Assembly (NCBI GenBank): GCA_050300015.1
Contig: JBNKWZ010000021.1
Span: forward strand, 1 to 64,000
DNA length: 64,000 nucleotides
Source: CAYZQH01 sp050300015
GTDB taxonomy: Bacteria > Pseudomonadota > Gammaproteobacteria > Pseudomonadales > Cellvibrionaceae
Direction: 5' to 3'
Numbering within the stretch: position 1 is the stretch's first letter; every line of letters starts with the position of its first letter. Both the position numbers and the translations under genes were made by a program. The notes under the pieces were generated by a model. That model was not told the DNA's origin and did not search any database. It worked only from the letters and a program-made list of their open reading frames with translations. Positions 46,006-55,451 of this stretch are shown here, piece by piece.

Positions 46006-46719
46006 ATGGGAGCACTGCATTTAATCGGAGGTGAAAAAGGCGGCGTGGGCAAATCGTTCACCGCACGCTTATTGGCGCAATATTTTGTTGATGTTTATCA
46101 ACCTTTTATTGGATTTGATTCCGACAAGTCTCACGGGACGTTTACGCGCTTTTACAGTGACTTTGTGAGTGATGTACGGGTGGACGATTTCAATAGCTTG
46201 GATGCCATTATCGAAGCTGCTGAAGAGCATCCAAACGGTAACATTATCGTGGATCTGGCGGCACAAACGGCGAGCCAAGTGCACCAATGGATCAACAGTT
46301 GTGATTTGTTTGAGATTATGCAAGAGCTTGGTTATACGGTGTATTGGTGGCATGTGATGGATGACAGTGCGGACTGTGCGAATTTGCTAAAAGGGGCGCT
46401 CGAAACCTTTGCGGGTAAACAAGTTAACTTGGTTGTGGTTCAAAACTATGGTCGGGGCACCAACTTTGAGCCCTTTGAATCTTCAACTACCTTTGAGCAC
46501 GCGCGCGCTTTTGGTGCTCAATTTATTGCTATTGAGCGGTTGCAAGAGAGCCTGGCTCAGAAAATTGATTTTAGTAATTTCAGTTTTTGGGCGGCTGCGA
46601 ACAGTCGAGAGTTTATGAAGGTGGCAGAGCGCCAGCGAGTGAAAGTGTGGTTAAAAAATGCCTATTCTCAGTTAGATTGCGTACTCAAGTCGACGATTAA
46701 CCCAACAGAAACCGCTTGA
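46006..46719 (+). CDS. ParA/MinD-like P-loop ATPase
   Basis: The 237-residue cytoplasmic protein has a deviant Walker A, GGEKGGVGKSFTARLLA, and an IIVDLAAQT Walker B strand. The middle and end do not match chromosomal ParA closely, and no parB or plasmid gene is adjacent. Solitary proteins of this type often come from mobilisable elements. Its role is unknown. Confidence 0.75.
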   Translation: MGALHLIGGEKGGVGKSFTARLLAQYFVDVYQPFIGFDSDKSHGTFTRFYSDFVSDVRVDDFNSLDAIIEAAEEHPNGNIIVDLAAQTASQVHQWINSCDLFEIMQELGYTVYWWHVMDDSADCANLLKGALETFAGKQVNLVVVQNYGRGTNFEPFESSTTFEHARAFGAQFIAIERLQESLAQKIDFSNFSFWAAANSREFMKVAERQRVKVWLKNAYSQLDCVLKSTINPTETA

Positions 46720-46870
46720 ATGGGAGGCGCCTCAGGGGGGCAGTGCTAAAGCGCCCGGCGCGGAGCCATTATTGTTTAGGTGTAATGGGTTCAGCCGGTA
46801 GCTCAATTGAATTGTTCAGGAATCACCAGGAACCAGTAGTTGTAAAAATATCAAGCTTTAAGCGGTACAT

Positions 46871-47656
46871 TCATTCTTGCACCACATTGCCAAAAACCGA
46901 GGTATAGGGAGGGCTATAACTGCTGACGAAATAGCCTCCGCCCGCAGGTGACAGTTGTTCCGAGCGCAATTGTGTTCGCCCCAGTTTTTTTGCCCAATAT
47001 GGGGTGAGTATTAAGTTGGCGGAGCCTGTGGCAATGTCTTCGGGTAGGTCGTATTGCGGGGCAAAGTAGCGGTATACGAAGTCATAGGGTTGCTTGCCTT
47101 GTGCCGTAACAATTAAAGCTCTGTCGGTGAGGCGCTTAAGCCTGTGGTGAGAAAGCCGAAGCTTGCGTACGAGTTCCGCGGTTTGTAGGGTGATAATGGC
47201 GTATCCCTTGCGCCCCCCTGCGGTATGAGCCTCAAGTACGGCCAAGCCCAGTATCCTTTGCCAAAAACTGCTATTGGATGCCGGCCTTAGCGGCGTTGCC
47301 TTTCGAGAAATGCCGAGTTTGTTGCCATGGCGCTTGACTTTGATTGGGCCTGAAGCCGAATGCAGTATCGGATGTTGTGATAGCGGGTCTTGTTGGCCTA
47401 GACAATAGGCCGCTGCGAGTAGGCCTGAGCCACAAAATTCGATTTCTCGTTGGTTTCGGTGGCATCGAATATGAAACCTTCGAGTTTTATCATCTTTTTT
47501 ATCGTGCACTGGAGTCACTGCCACCGAGATGATGTCAGGGGGCATCTCGCCATTGAGGTATTTCGCACTTTGAACGGACCCCAGTGAAAGCGTTACGCAA
47601 TGCGTATTCCCCCTGTGGTGCGGCGAACAAAAAGTGTGAATGTTTTTAAAGTTCAT
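46871..47656 (-). CDS. PhzF-like isomerase-fold protein in the ergothioneine operon
   Basis: About 261 residues from MNFKNIHTFCSP; this ATG overlaps the egtD stop as ATGA. PhzF marks are RGNTHCVTLSLG near the start, IEFCGSGLLAAAY in the middle and LPEDIATGSANLIL near the end. The fold is a duplicated diaminopimelate-epimerase-like barrel; members isomerise small ring or chain substrates. Translational coupling to egtD is notable because PhzF is not a known ergothioneine enzyme. Confidence 0.78.
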   Translation of the reverse strand: MNFKNIHTFCSPHHRGNTHCVTLSLGSVQSAKYLNGEMPPDIISVAVTPVHDKKDDKTRRFHIRCHRNQREIEFCGSGLLAAAYCLGQQDPLSQHPILHSASGPIKVKRHGNKLGISRKATPLRPASNSSFWQRILGLAVLEAHTAGGRKGYAIITLQTAELVRKLRLSHHRLKRLTDRALIVTAQGKQPYDFVYRYFAPQYDLPEDIATGSANLILTPYWAKKLGRTQLRSEQLSPAGGGYFVSSYSPPYTSVFGNVVQE

Positions 47657-48618
47657 CCGTTTGTAGGCGAATGGCGCAACAAAAATAAGCTGAACATATT
47701 GTCTGGTGCCAACCAGATCTGCGTTTTTTGCCACCCTACTTGTGCCGCCAGATGGGTGAATTCTTGTGGTGAGTATTTATAAGAATTTTCTGTATGAATG
47801 CTTTCTCCGGCTCGAAACTGAATGGGCTTGCCTTGCAATGTGTACCTTTGATCGATGGTGCTCACCAAATGCATTTGCACGCAGCCTTTTTCGGGGTTGT
47901 AGTGAGCGTAATGTTCAAAATTTTGAATTTGAATTTCGGCGCCAAGTTCTTTGTTAATACGGTGCAATATGTTGAGGTTAAACTTGGCCGTGACACCTTT
48001 TGCATCGTTGTATGCGCTGTGTAGGAGTTCGGGTGATTTTTTGGTATCTACGCCAATCAACAGGTGGCTATTGCGTCCCAGTGTGGCAGCGGCCGACTTT
48101 AGAAAATCGACGGCCTCGGGAGGCGTAAAATTGCCGATGGTGGACCCAGGGAAAAATCCGAAATAAGGCGTTTTTGACGATGGCAGGGCAACACGTTTGG
48201 TAAAGTCGGCGGCAATGGGGTTAATGTGCACATTGGGGTAGCGTTGTTGCAGTCGCTTCGACGCTTGACTTAAATGTCCGGCGCTGATGTCGATGGGTAA
48301 AAAGGCTTTTATGGCGTCAAAGTGATCCAGTAGAGGTTCAATCTTTTTCAACGAGCCCGCGCCAAATTCCACCACCGATAGTGGCGCGCTAAAATGGGTA
48401 TTTAGAGCCTTGGCGACCTGAGGTAACAGCGCCATCTCTGTGCGATAGGGGTAGTATTCATCAAGGCGGCAAATTTCATCGAAATATTGTGAGCCCGTTT
48501 CATCATAAAAGTACTTGGGCGATAGTTGTTTCTGAGAGGCGGACAGCCCCTCGATTACATGTTCGAGAAACGGGCTCAATGGCCTAGTGGGGACTGTGGC
48601 TTCGGCGATGGGCATCAT
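47653..48618 (-). CDS. egtD: L-histidine N-alpha-methyltransferase EgtD
   Basis: 321 residues from MMPIAEATV, with AAGGAG 5 bases before the start. The SAM-dependent enzyme trimethylates histidine to hercynine, the first step of ergothioneine synthesis. Family signatures are SPKYFYDETGSQYFDEICRLDEYYPYRTE, VEFGAGSLKK, LPIDIS, FFPGSTIGNF and LLIGVDTKK. It follows egtB by 10 bases. Confidence 0.92.
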   Translation of the reverse strand: MMPIAEATVPTRPLSPFLEHVIEGLSASQKQLSPKYFYDETGSQYFDEICRLDEYYPYRTEMALLPQVAKALNTHFSAPLSVVEFGAGSLKKIEPLLDHFDAIKAFLPIDISAGHLSQASKRLQQRYPNVHINPIAADFTKRVALPSSKTPYFGFFPGSTIGNFTPPEAVDFLKSAAATLGRNSHLLIGVDTKKSPELLHSAYNDAKGVTAKFNLNILHRINKELGAEIQIQNFEHYAHYNPEKGCVQMHLVSTIDQRYTLQGKPIQFRAGESIHTENSYKYSPQEFTHLAAQVGWQKTQIWLAPDNMFSLFLLRHSPTNG

Positions 48619-48628
48619 AAACTCCTTG

Positions 48629-49849
48629 TTACAGATCTTGGGCCAAGCGCAAACCGCAAAACTGCCAGCGCTGATGAGGGTGAAAAAAGTTGCGATAACT
48701 GGGGCGAAGTTGTAAGCCTGGCGTGACGCAAGAGCCACCTTTTAATACCATTTGGTTGGCCATAAATTTTCCATTGTATTCCCCCAGAGCACCCTGCTCG
48801 GGCTTGAATTTCGGGTAAGGTGTAAATGGGCTTTGTGTCCACTCCCAAACATCTCCCTTGAGCTGCGTAAGGGCACCTGTAGTGGCGGGTTTAGGCCGGA
48901 AAAATCGGTGTTCCAACAGGTTTGCATCACTGTCATCGTGGTGATCGATCAATAACTTTTCCAGTTCATGCTCCCTAGGGAGCCGCCCGCCTGACCAGCG
49001 TGCGAAAGCGTCCGCTTCATAAAAGCTTACATGACAGACTGGTGCGTGGGGATTTATGGGTTGCAATCCGTCCCAGCCAAATTGGCACCAAGTGCCCTCT
49101 TGTTTTACCCAGTACAACGGAGATTCCCATTTTTGTCGGCATGCTTCAGCCCAGCCATCGCTGAGCCAGAGCAACGACGATTGATAGCCGCCATCTTCCA
49201 TGAAGGCCAGCCACTCAGCGTTTGTCACCAAGCGGTTCGCCACGGCAAAAGGTGCAAGATAAGTGGTATGTTTCGGGCGTTCACAGTCGTAACTGAATGC
49301 TTGCTCATCGTCACCTACCTGGGTCATGCCACCCTCGTTTTCAGTCCATCGAAGCGGCGAGGAGGGGCCGGGTTGAGTGGGCGCCACGGGATAGATTGCG
49401 GGATAGGTCGGGTTGTGTGCCAGTAAATGCAAACAATCGGTCATGATCAGTTCCTGGTGCTGCATTTCATGGTGGAGGCCCACTTCGGTCAAGCGAAGGA
49501 ACTCGGTAGATTCCAGCGCCAATAGCTCCCCCATATGTCGGTCCACATGCGCGCGGTAACCTAATATGTCCTCCAGGCTTGGGCGTGTGAGCAAGCCTCG
49601 TTGTGGTCTTAAGTAGGGTACGCCAACAGATTGGTAATAGGAGTTAAACAGGTGCTCGTAATGCGAAGAGTACTCGCAGTATCCCGAAAGGTGAGGTTTC
49701 AGCAGAAAGGTTTCAAAGAACCAAGTGGTGTGCGCCAAGTGCCACTTCACGGGGCTTGCATCCGGCATGGACTGCGCAGCCATATCTTCGGCTGTAAGCC
49801 CTTCACACAAATTGAGTGTGGTTTGCCGAGTGTGCTGATAGGTGCTCAT
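48629..49849 (-). CDS. egtB: Ergothioneine biosynthesis sulfoxide synthase EgtB
   Basis: 406 residues from MSTYQHTRQ, with AGGAGGAAAC ahead of the start. The N-terminal DinB-like helical domain has HLAHTTWFFETF and the iron ligands of HHEMQHQE. The C-terminal FGE-sulfatase-like domain has FAVANRLVTNAEWLAFM, GDVWEWTQSPF and LKGGSCVT. The iron enzyme joins hercynine to a thiol (Cys or gamma-Glu-Cys) using oxygen. It is the first gene of the egtB-egtD-phzF-like operon; no egtC or egtE is seen in the window. Confidence 0.92.
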   Translation of the reverse strand: MSTYQHTRQTTLNLCEGLTAEDMAAQSMPDASPVKWHLAHTTWFFETFLLKPHLSGYCEYSSHYEHLFNSYYQSVGVPYLRPQRGLLTRPSLEDILGYRAHVDRHMGELLALESTEFLRLTEVGLHHEMQHQELIMTDCLHLLAHNPTYPAIYPVAPTQPGPSSPLRWTENEGGMTQVGDDEQAFSYDCERPKHTTYLAPFAVANRLVTNAEWLAFMEDGGYQSSLLWLSDGWAEACRQKWESPLYWVKQEGTWCQFGWDGLQPINPHAPVCHVSFYEADAFARWSGGRLPREHELEKLLIDHHDDSDANLLEHRFFRPKPATTGALTQLKGDVWEWTQSPFTPYPKFKPEQGALGEYNGKFMANQMVLKGGSCVTPGLQLRPSYRNFFHPHQRWQFCGLRLAQDL

Positions 49850-50000
49850 GTTTCCTCCTGGAGGGCAAAGAGCTTCAACGATACCGACCACTCTTTACCA
49901 TTTAAAGGCCAAAAGCTTGCTACTCAATGATTACACTACGGCGCTCTATCCGCAATTGACGTAGTGTGTGTTTACGGCGTTGGTCATGATTGGAGTCAAT

Positions 50001-50759
50001 CTATTCCTCGGCCGGTGTAGAGGGTGTGCCACCTGCAATCGGCTGTGGCGCGCACAGTGTAGGTTCTGCGCTTAGTACGACAATTTTCTGCCAGATTTTC
50101 TGACTGAGGCCCGTACACAAGTCCTCTATCTGTCCTGCGGCACTGACGATTTCATGGTCAGGCAGCTTCTGTGAGTACAGTGCGGCGACCTTACCGGCTA
50201 ATGAGAGCATTTCCGAGCTGTAATCCAAATATCGACGCAGTTGGTAGCTGTCCATGGAGCGCTCAGGGGACGACCTGGTGGATTGTGCGCCACCCAAAGC
50301 TGACGGATCTTTGGTGAGTTGGTGCATATCAATCACGTGCGCAAGCGCTCTCAGTTCGTGCAAGGTCTTCATGGCGCGGGCGCGTTTGAGCTTTGTTTCG
50401 AGGCTCATTAAAAAAAACAGTGAGGCTCCCACCAAAAAAATGTCGTTGATCAAAGATTCTGTGACTTGAATGACTTCATTGACGGCCAGTGTTTGCATCT
50501 TGAAATCGAATAAACTCAAACTGTAGATTGCGCCCAACACACCACAGAGGATGATCACTGAAACCGCCAGACGGAATTCAATGAGTGGGCGATTGAGCCA
50601 GTCCACTTTGGTCTGGCTGTCGGTGGCAACGGTTAACAGTTCACCACACACTTTCCTCAAACCCGAATCAGGAAAGCGCTCCGCAATTCTGGCTTGCAGG
50701 GTGGCGATGGTTTTGACCACTGCGCTCAAATCGAGTTGTTTGTAATCGCTGAAAGTCAC
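50001..50759 (-). CDS. Hypothetical membrane protein with two helices
   Basis: The 252-residue protein has two predicted membrane helices (about 66-86 and 104-124). Helical cytoplasmic flanks follow, with KLKRARAMKTLHELRALAHVIDMHQLTKDP and a C-terminal helical bundle. I recall uncharacterised proteins with this HELRALAHVIDMHQLTKDP pattern, but no function. It is divergent from the TonB receptor gene. Confidence 0.6.
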   Translation of the reverse strand: MTFSDYKQLDLSAVVKTIATLQARIAERFPDSGLRKVCGELLTVATDSQTKVDWLNRPLIEFRLAVSVIILCGVLGAIYSLSLFDFKMQTLAVNEVIQVTESLINDIFLVGASLFFLMSLETKLKRARAMKTLHELRALAHVIDMHQLTKDPSALGGAQSTRSSPERSMDSYQLRRYLDYSSEMLSLAGKVAALYSQKLPDHEIVSAAGQIEDLCTGLSQKIWQKIVVLSAEPTLCAPQPIAGGTPSTPAEE

Positions 50760-50919
50760 GTATTTTACTTGTAGTGTGTTTTGATTCGGTCGTTTTTATT
50801 TTTGCTGCTTAGCTCACGGGCAACTCGTCATTGGCTGTTCTGTCTCGCTGCAGCGCAGTATAGTGCGCTGCCAGGGCGAATGCCACTGCAGCCCAACAAC
50901 ATCTCGCTAAGGGGCCTGA

Positions 50920-52974
50920 ATGACCGCTATTGGTAAACTCATCACATTGAGCGCTGCTTTATTTCTCTGTTACATCGGGCAGAGTTTTGGCGATACCTCT
51001 TTGTTAGAAACCACCGTGGTGTTTGGCAAGCGTCAAGCGCAGCCAGTGTTCGACAGTACTGCGAGCCTTTCCAAGGTGGGTGAAGAACAACTGCAACGAT
51101 TGGATGCCGTACATTTTAATGGCATTGGCGCAAGCGCGCCTGCAACTTGGGTCAGTAGAGGCAGTGGGCAAGAAAGCCTTACCGCCATACGCTCTCCGGT
51201 CCTGACAGGCTCAGGGGCTTGCGGAGCCTTTATGATGACTGAGGATACTGTGCCTTTGCGAGCCAGCGGCTTTTGTAATGTGAACCAACTGTTTGACAGT
51301 CATTACGAGCAAGCTGAAAGCGTTGAGGTATTACGGGGGCCAAATGCTGCAGAGTATGGCAGCAACGCGCTGTTTGGTGGTATTAACGTTCAGCTGCCTT
51401 CGCCAAGTGAGTCTAGACCGGCTCGACTGTCGATGTCCTTGGCGGACTTTGGTTACGCGCGTTTGGGGGGGCAGGCTCAATTTGAGGGAGGCGGTCAGTG
51501 GTGGCTTGGGGCGACCCTCGTGGAGGACGATGGTTATCGTGCAGATTCTGGTGTGTCTCAACAAAAAATCAGCGTGAAGCAGGCCAACTATGGCGCGCAT
51601 TGGCGGTCGGTGCAAGGTGTTACCTTTAACCATTTGGATCAAGAAACCGCAGGCTATTTGCAGGGCGATAATGCGTATAAAGACAAAGACTTGATTCGTA
51701 CCAATGCCAGTCCAGAGGCTTGGCGTAAGGCCAAATCGGTACGCGCATACAGCCAATGGACACGCGAAACTGCCGAGGGGCGATGGACGGTTATGCCCTA
51801 TGCTCGGTATCACGATATGGCCTTTCTCATGCATTTTGTTCCCTGGCGACCCGAAGAACAAAACGATCATGCGTCGGTAGGGTTATATACCCGTTGGCAA
51901 GGACATGACCGTGGCAACTTTCTACCGTCCATTGGGCTTGAGGTTGAAGCGACCGAAGGCCACTTACAAGAATGGCAGGCCAATCCTGCGCCTTTTAATC
52001 AAGCGGCGTTTCCTGAGGGCATGCATTACGATTACTCAGTGCAAGCCAGAAATGCGGCCGTGTTTTTGGGTGCGCAGTGGCTTGCCGGTGATGACTGGGT
52101 AGTCAGTTGGCAGGGGCGTTTGGACGGTATTGACTATCGCTACAATAATCAGCTTGCCCCAGGCAGTGCCTGTGCGGCCTCCGTGACGGATTGCCGTTTT
52201 TATCGACCGGCAGATCAGGACAATCACTATTCGTTTTTCTCCCAAACTTTGACTGTGCTATGGTCCTATCACGCGGATCACCGAATGTTTGCGAAGTTGG
52301 CTAACGGTTTTCGGGCGCCTCAAACTGCGGAGTTGTACCGGCTACAACAAGGTCAACGTTCTGCCGAGTTAAACGAAGTGCAACTCAATGGCTTTGAGTG
52401 GGGGCTTCGAGGGCAATGGCCTGCCGTGTCATATGCGCTTACCGGCTATTGGATGGCCTTACAAGACGATATTTTTCAAGACAGTGAGCGTCAGTATGTT
52501 AGCGGCGCCGAAACTGCTCATAACGGGATTGAAGTGAAGCTGGACTGGGTCATCTCGCCCTCGATTCGTGCATCGGTAATCGGAGCCTATGCAGAACATG
52601 AGTATGCCAATAGCCCGAACGTGCTGGGTTCTAGTGTGGCGCTCGAAGGGCTGCAAATGGATACGGCACCACGAACACTGGGAGCGATGTCGTTACAATG
52701 GCGGCCCCATGCGCACTGGCAATTTGAATCTCGAATAAATCATTTAGGACATTATTTTACCAACCCTGAGAACACACATGACTATCCAGGCCACACGCTG
52801 TTAGATTTGACGTTACACCATCAAGTCAGCGCCCAATGGCGGTGGCAAGTCAATTTGGATAATGCCCTGAATACTCGTTTTGCCGATAGAGCGGACATCG
52901 CTTTTGGCACGCCGCGGTATTTTCCAGGGCAAGAACGTACGATTCGATTGGGCGTGACCTGGGTGGGACGGTAG
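50920..52974 (+). CDS. TonB-dependent outer-membrane receptor
   Basis: The 684-residue protein has a signal peptide cleaved after QSFG (about 24). The plug domain has LLETTVVFGK as a TonB-box-like start, VEVLRGPNAAEYGSNALFGGINV as the usual end of the plug, and an extra Cys pair (GACGAF and GFCNV). A 22-strand barrel follows, with FAKLANGFRAPQTAELY, NALNTRFADRADIAFGTPRYFPGQERTIRLGVTW at its end. The ligand cannot be read from sequence. The barrel is in the size range of siderophore, metal or cobalamin receptors. Confidence 0.88.
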   Translation: MTAIGKLITLSAALFLCYIGQSFGDTSLLETTVVFGKRQAQPVFDSTASLSKVGEEQLQRLDAVHFNGIGASAPATWVSRGSGQESLTAIRSPVLTGSGACGAFMMTEDTVPLRASGFCNVNQLFDSHYEQAESVEVLRGPNAAEYGSNALFGGINVQLPSPSESRPARLSMSLADFGYARLGGQAQFEGGGQWWLGATLVEDDGYRADSGVSQQKISVKQANYGAHWRSVQGVTFNHLDQETAGYLQGDNAYKDKDLIRTNASPEAWRKAKSVRAYSQWTRETAEGRWTVMPYARYHDMAFLMHFVPWRPEEQNDHASVGLYTRWQGHDRGNFLPSIGLEVEATEGHLQEWQANPAPFNQAAFPEGMHYDYSVQARNAAVFLGAQWLAGDDWVVSWQGRLDGIDYRYNNQLAPGSACAASVTDCRFYRPADQDNHYSFFSQTLTVLWSYHADHRMFAKLANGFRAPQTAELYRLQQGQRSAELNEVQLNGFEWGLRGQWPAVSYALTGYWMALQDDIFQDSERQYVSGAETAHNGIEVKLDWVISPSIRASVIGAYAEHEYANSPNVLGSSVALEGLQMDTAPRTLGAMSLQWRPHAHWQFESRINHLGHYFTNPENTHDYPGHTLLDLTLHHQVSAQWRWQVNLDNALNTRFADRADIAFGTPRYFPGQERTIRLGVTWVGR

Positions 52975-53006
52975 CTGAGAACACGGATGGCCGCACAAGG
53001 CAGTCA

Positions 53007-54086
53007 TCACTTAACACGTTTTTTAATGGGGGTGTTAGCGGCTAGGCCTGATATCACTTCGATGTTGATGCCGTCCGATAAGCCTACCTCAACTTCTTGT
53101 TGCTCAAATTGTTGCGGGCCTGTTTCAACTTCTACGTAGGCTTTGTCGTCTTCAAACAGAATGTTCCCTTCGTTGACGGCAAGTACCTTGGCGCGCCTGT
53201 CCAGCACGATATCGGCGGTGGCACTGTAGCCTGCACGCAGAAAAACATCATCTCGGGGCTCTACGGCAGCTTTGATTTCAAACTTAATGGTACCTTGGTC
53301 GTCAATGCCTTTGGGTGACACATATTCAAGTTGTGCATTAAACGTCACATTATCAATGGCGCCCACGGTCAAACTGAGTGGCATACCTTCTTTCACTTTT
53401 CCTATTTCACTTTCGTCTAAGCGGCCTTCAAAAACAAGATCATTCATATTGGCCACATAGGCGATGGTGGTGCCTTGGTTAAAGGTATTGGTTTCGGTAA
53501 CAAATGTGCCTTCTCGTACCGGGACCAATAGTATCATCCCCTCCACCGTTGAACGAACCAGGTTGGCGACCTTGCCACTTTTTTTGGATGCGCCCTCTTT
53601 AATTAAGTCCACGGCGTTTTCCGCTGCGCGGACGGCTTCAGCTTGCAACTCGTAGTTCAATAAAAACTTTTTGTATTCCAGCTCGCTGATGAGTTGGTCG
53701 TCATACAATTGCTTTTGGCGTTCGTGTTCCAATTGGGCATTGCTCAGATTCAAATGTGCTGTTTCTAAGCGTGATTCTGCGTTGCTCAGTTGCTCCATAT
53801 TGGGGATTAGCTCGATTCTGGCTAAAAGATCGCCTTTTTTGACGAGGTCACCGGCCTCTACGAAGAGCTTGTCTACGACACCACTGACTTGCGGCTTGAT
53901 TTCAATCTCTCGCCTGGGAGTGATCTTTCCGGTTGCGACAGTCTTTAACTCGATATCAGTGGTAAAGGCTTGAGTGGTCTCATATACCACAGGCTTTTCT
54001 TTTGACTTTTGATACAAAAAAATGGCAGTCCAGATAAATAATGCCACTGTGGCAACGGCAAGGGCGATCCAAAAAAACTTTTTCAT
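53007..54086 (-). CDS. HlyD/MacA-like periplasmic adaptor
   Basis: The 359-residue protein has an N-terminal inner-membrane anchor (about 5-25), a biotinyl-lipoyl half-motif (IEIKPQVSGVVDKLFVEAGDLVKKGDLLARI), a coiled-coil hairpin (about 100-165) and beta-barrel domains. It would bridge the ABC exporter to an outer-membrane channel. It is the last gene of the four-gene operon. No TolC gene is nearby. Confidence 0.85.
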   Translation of the reverse strand: MKKFFWIALAVATVALFIWTAIFLYQKSKEKPVVYETTQAFTTDIELKTVATGKITPRREIEIKPQVSGVVDKLFVEAGDLVKKGDLLARIELIPNMEQLSNAESRLETAHLNLSNAQLEHERQKQLYDDQLISELEYKKFLLNYELQAEAVRAAENAVDLIKEGASKKSGKVANLVRSTVEGMILLVPVREGTFVTETNTFNQGTTIAYVANMNDLVFEGRLDESEIGKVKEGMPLSLTVGAIDNVTFNAQLEYVSPKGIDDQGTIKFEIKAAVEPRDDVFLRAGYSATADIVLDRRAKVLAVNEGNILFEDDKAYVEVETGPQQFEQQEVEVGLSDGINIEVISGLAANTPIKKRVK

Positions 54087-54203
54087 GTGTGGCTCTTTAA
54101 TGTCTAGTAAGTTTCTGCATTGAGGTAGTCATTGTGGTGTTTCGCTGCGAATATTTACGCGAATCCTTGTGGCGTGCTTACGTGGTTATGGTTTGCACGC
54201 ATA

Positions 54204-55451
54204 CTATTCATCCTGCAACGCTACGATAGGATTGACACGCGCGGCCTTGCTCGCGGGTAAAATGGCCGCTAAGCAGCCCGCAATTACTAAAACAGTTAAG
54301 GCTGTTAGCGCTGTAGTAAAGTCTATTTCACTATCGGCAAACATTTTGCCTGCGTCACCTTGAGCCAGTAACGTCGTGATGCCTTCCAGCGAAAAAACGC
54401 CCACTGCCAGCCCTAGATAGCCAGCGACAAAAGTTAATAGGAGCGTTTCTTGTAAAATCGTCATTATGATGTGCAAGGAGGTCGCGCCCAATGCTTTTTG
54501 CAAACCAATTTCGCGGGTACGTTCTTTCACCACAATGAGCATAATATTGCCCACGCCGACGACGCCGGCGATGATGGTGCCTACTGCCACTACCCATGAA
54601 AAAACTTTCATCCCGCTAAATAGCCCCAGCACTTTTTGGTATTCTTGTTCCATATTAAACGAGCCGAAACCGCCGTTGTCGTCTGGGTGAATGGTGTAAA
54701 CTTCTTTCAACTTGGCTTTCACCTTTTGCTCTAGGTCAATTGCGCTGACGCCTGCAATGGGCGTAAATTGAAAGTGACCATACCAAGTTTGGTTGAACGT
54801 TCTCCGTTGGGTTGAATTGGGCATAATGATGGTGTTTGCGCGATTTTCTTCATCGGGGTTTGAGGGTTCAAATACACCAATAACTTTGAAATAAATGCCG
54901 CCAATATTTACCGATTGCCCAACTGCGTTTTCGTCAGGTTCAAAGAGCATATCTTTGACGCCCCTGCCGATAAAAACCACCTTCCGGTAGTCTCTAAAAT
55001 CCAAGGGGTTGATCATTCGACCTTGAAGCAATTGGTATCCGCCAATGGCCATTTGATCGGGTTCAACACCGCGTGTCTCAAAGGCGCCACTCTTGTCGCC
55101 ACGTACCACATATTGATTGACTTGCCAGCCACCTAGGTTGTTGACAGCACTAAACCGGTCCACTTCTGGTATGGCCAATACCGCTTGGCGGGCAGGCTCG
55201 TCTAAGCGTATGCTACGACCGGTTTCAAATCCCTTGTAAGGCAATTGAGTGCGGCCGTTAGTCCAGATGAAAACGGTATTGCTTCGGCCACTAAAATTCT
55301 TCATCGCGCCTGTTTGTAAACTGCCAGCAGCCCCTAACAGCGCCACCAACATAAAGATGCCCCAAAACACGCCGAAGGCCGTGAGGCCGGTGCGCAACTT
55401 GTGCTTGCTTAAGGTGTAGAGAATTTCTTGCCAACGGTCGACGTCGATCAT
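54204..55451 (-). CDS. MacB-like ABC transporter permease, second subunit
   Basis: 415 residues from MIDVDRWQEI, whose ATG overlaps the preceding stop as ATGA. It has the MacB/FtsX layout: helix 1 (LRTGLTAFGVFWGIFMLVALLG), a large periplasmic domain (about 60-280), then three helices with GVVGVGNIMLIVVKERTREIGLQKALGAT. It pairs with its paralogue to form a heterodimeric exporter. The substrate is unknown. Confidence 0.88.
   Translation of the reverse strand: MIDVDRWQEILYTLSKHKLRTGLTAFGVFWGIFMLVALLGAAGSLQTGAMKNFSGRSNTVFIWTNGRTQLPYKGFETGRSIRLDEPARQAVLAIPEVDRFSAVNNLGGWQVNQYVVRGDKSGAFETRGVEPDQMAIGGYQLLQGRMINPLDFRDYRKVVFIGRGVKDMLFEPDENAVGQSVNIGGIYFKVIGVFEPSNPDEENRANTIIMPNSTQRRTFNQTWYGHFQFTPIAGVSAIDLEQKVKAKLKEVYTIHPDDNGGFGSFNMEQEYQKVLGLFSGMKVFSWVVAVGTIIAGVVGVGNIMLIVVKERTREIGLQKALGATSLHIIMTILQETLLLTFVAGYLGLAVGVFSLEGITTLLAQGDAGKMFADSEIDFTTALTALTVLVIAGCLAAILPASKAARVNPIVALQDE

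Noticed and set aside
46006..46719. Plasmid partition locus
   Set aside because: A lone ParA-like ATPase without parB, replication genes or centromere repeats.
50760..50919. Possible cobalamin riboswitch before the TonB receptor
   Set aside because: Only a GCCACTG word is present; the B12 box and the rest of the consensus are missing.
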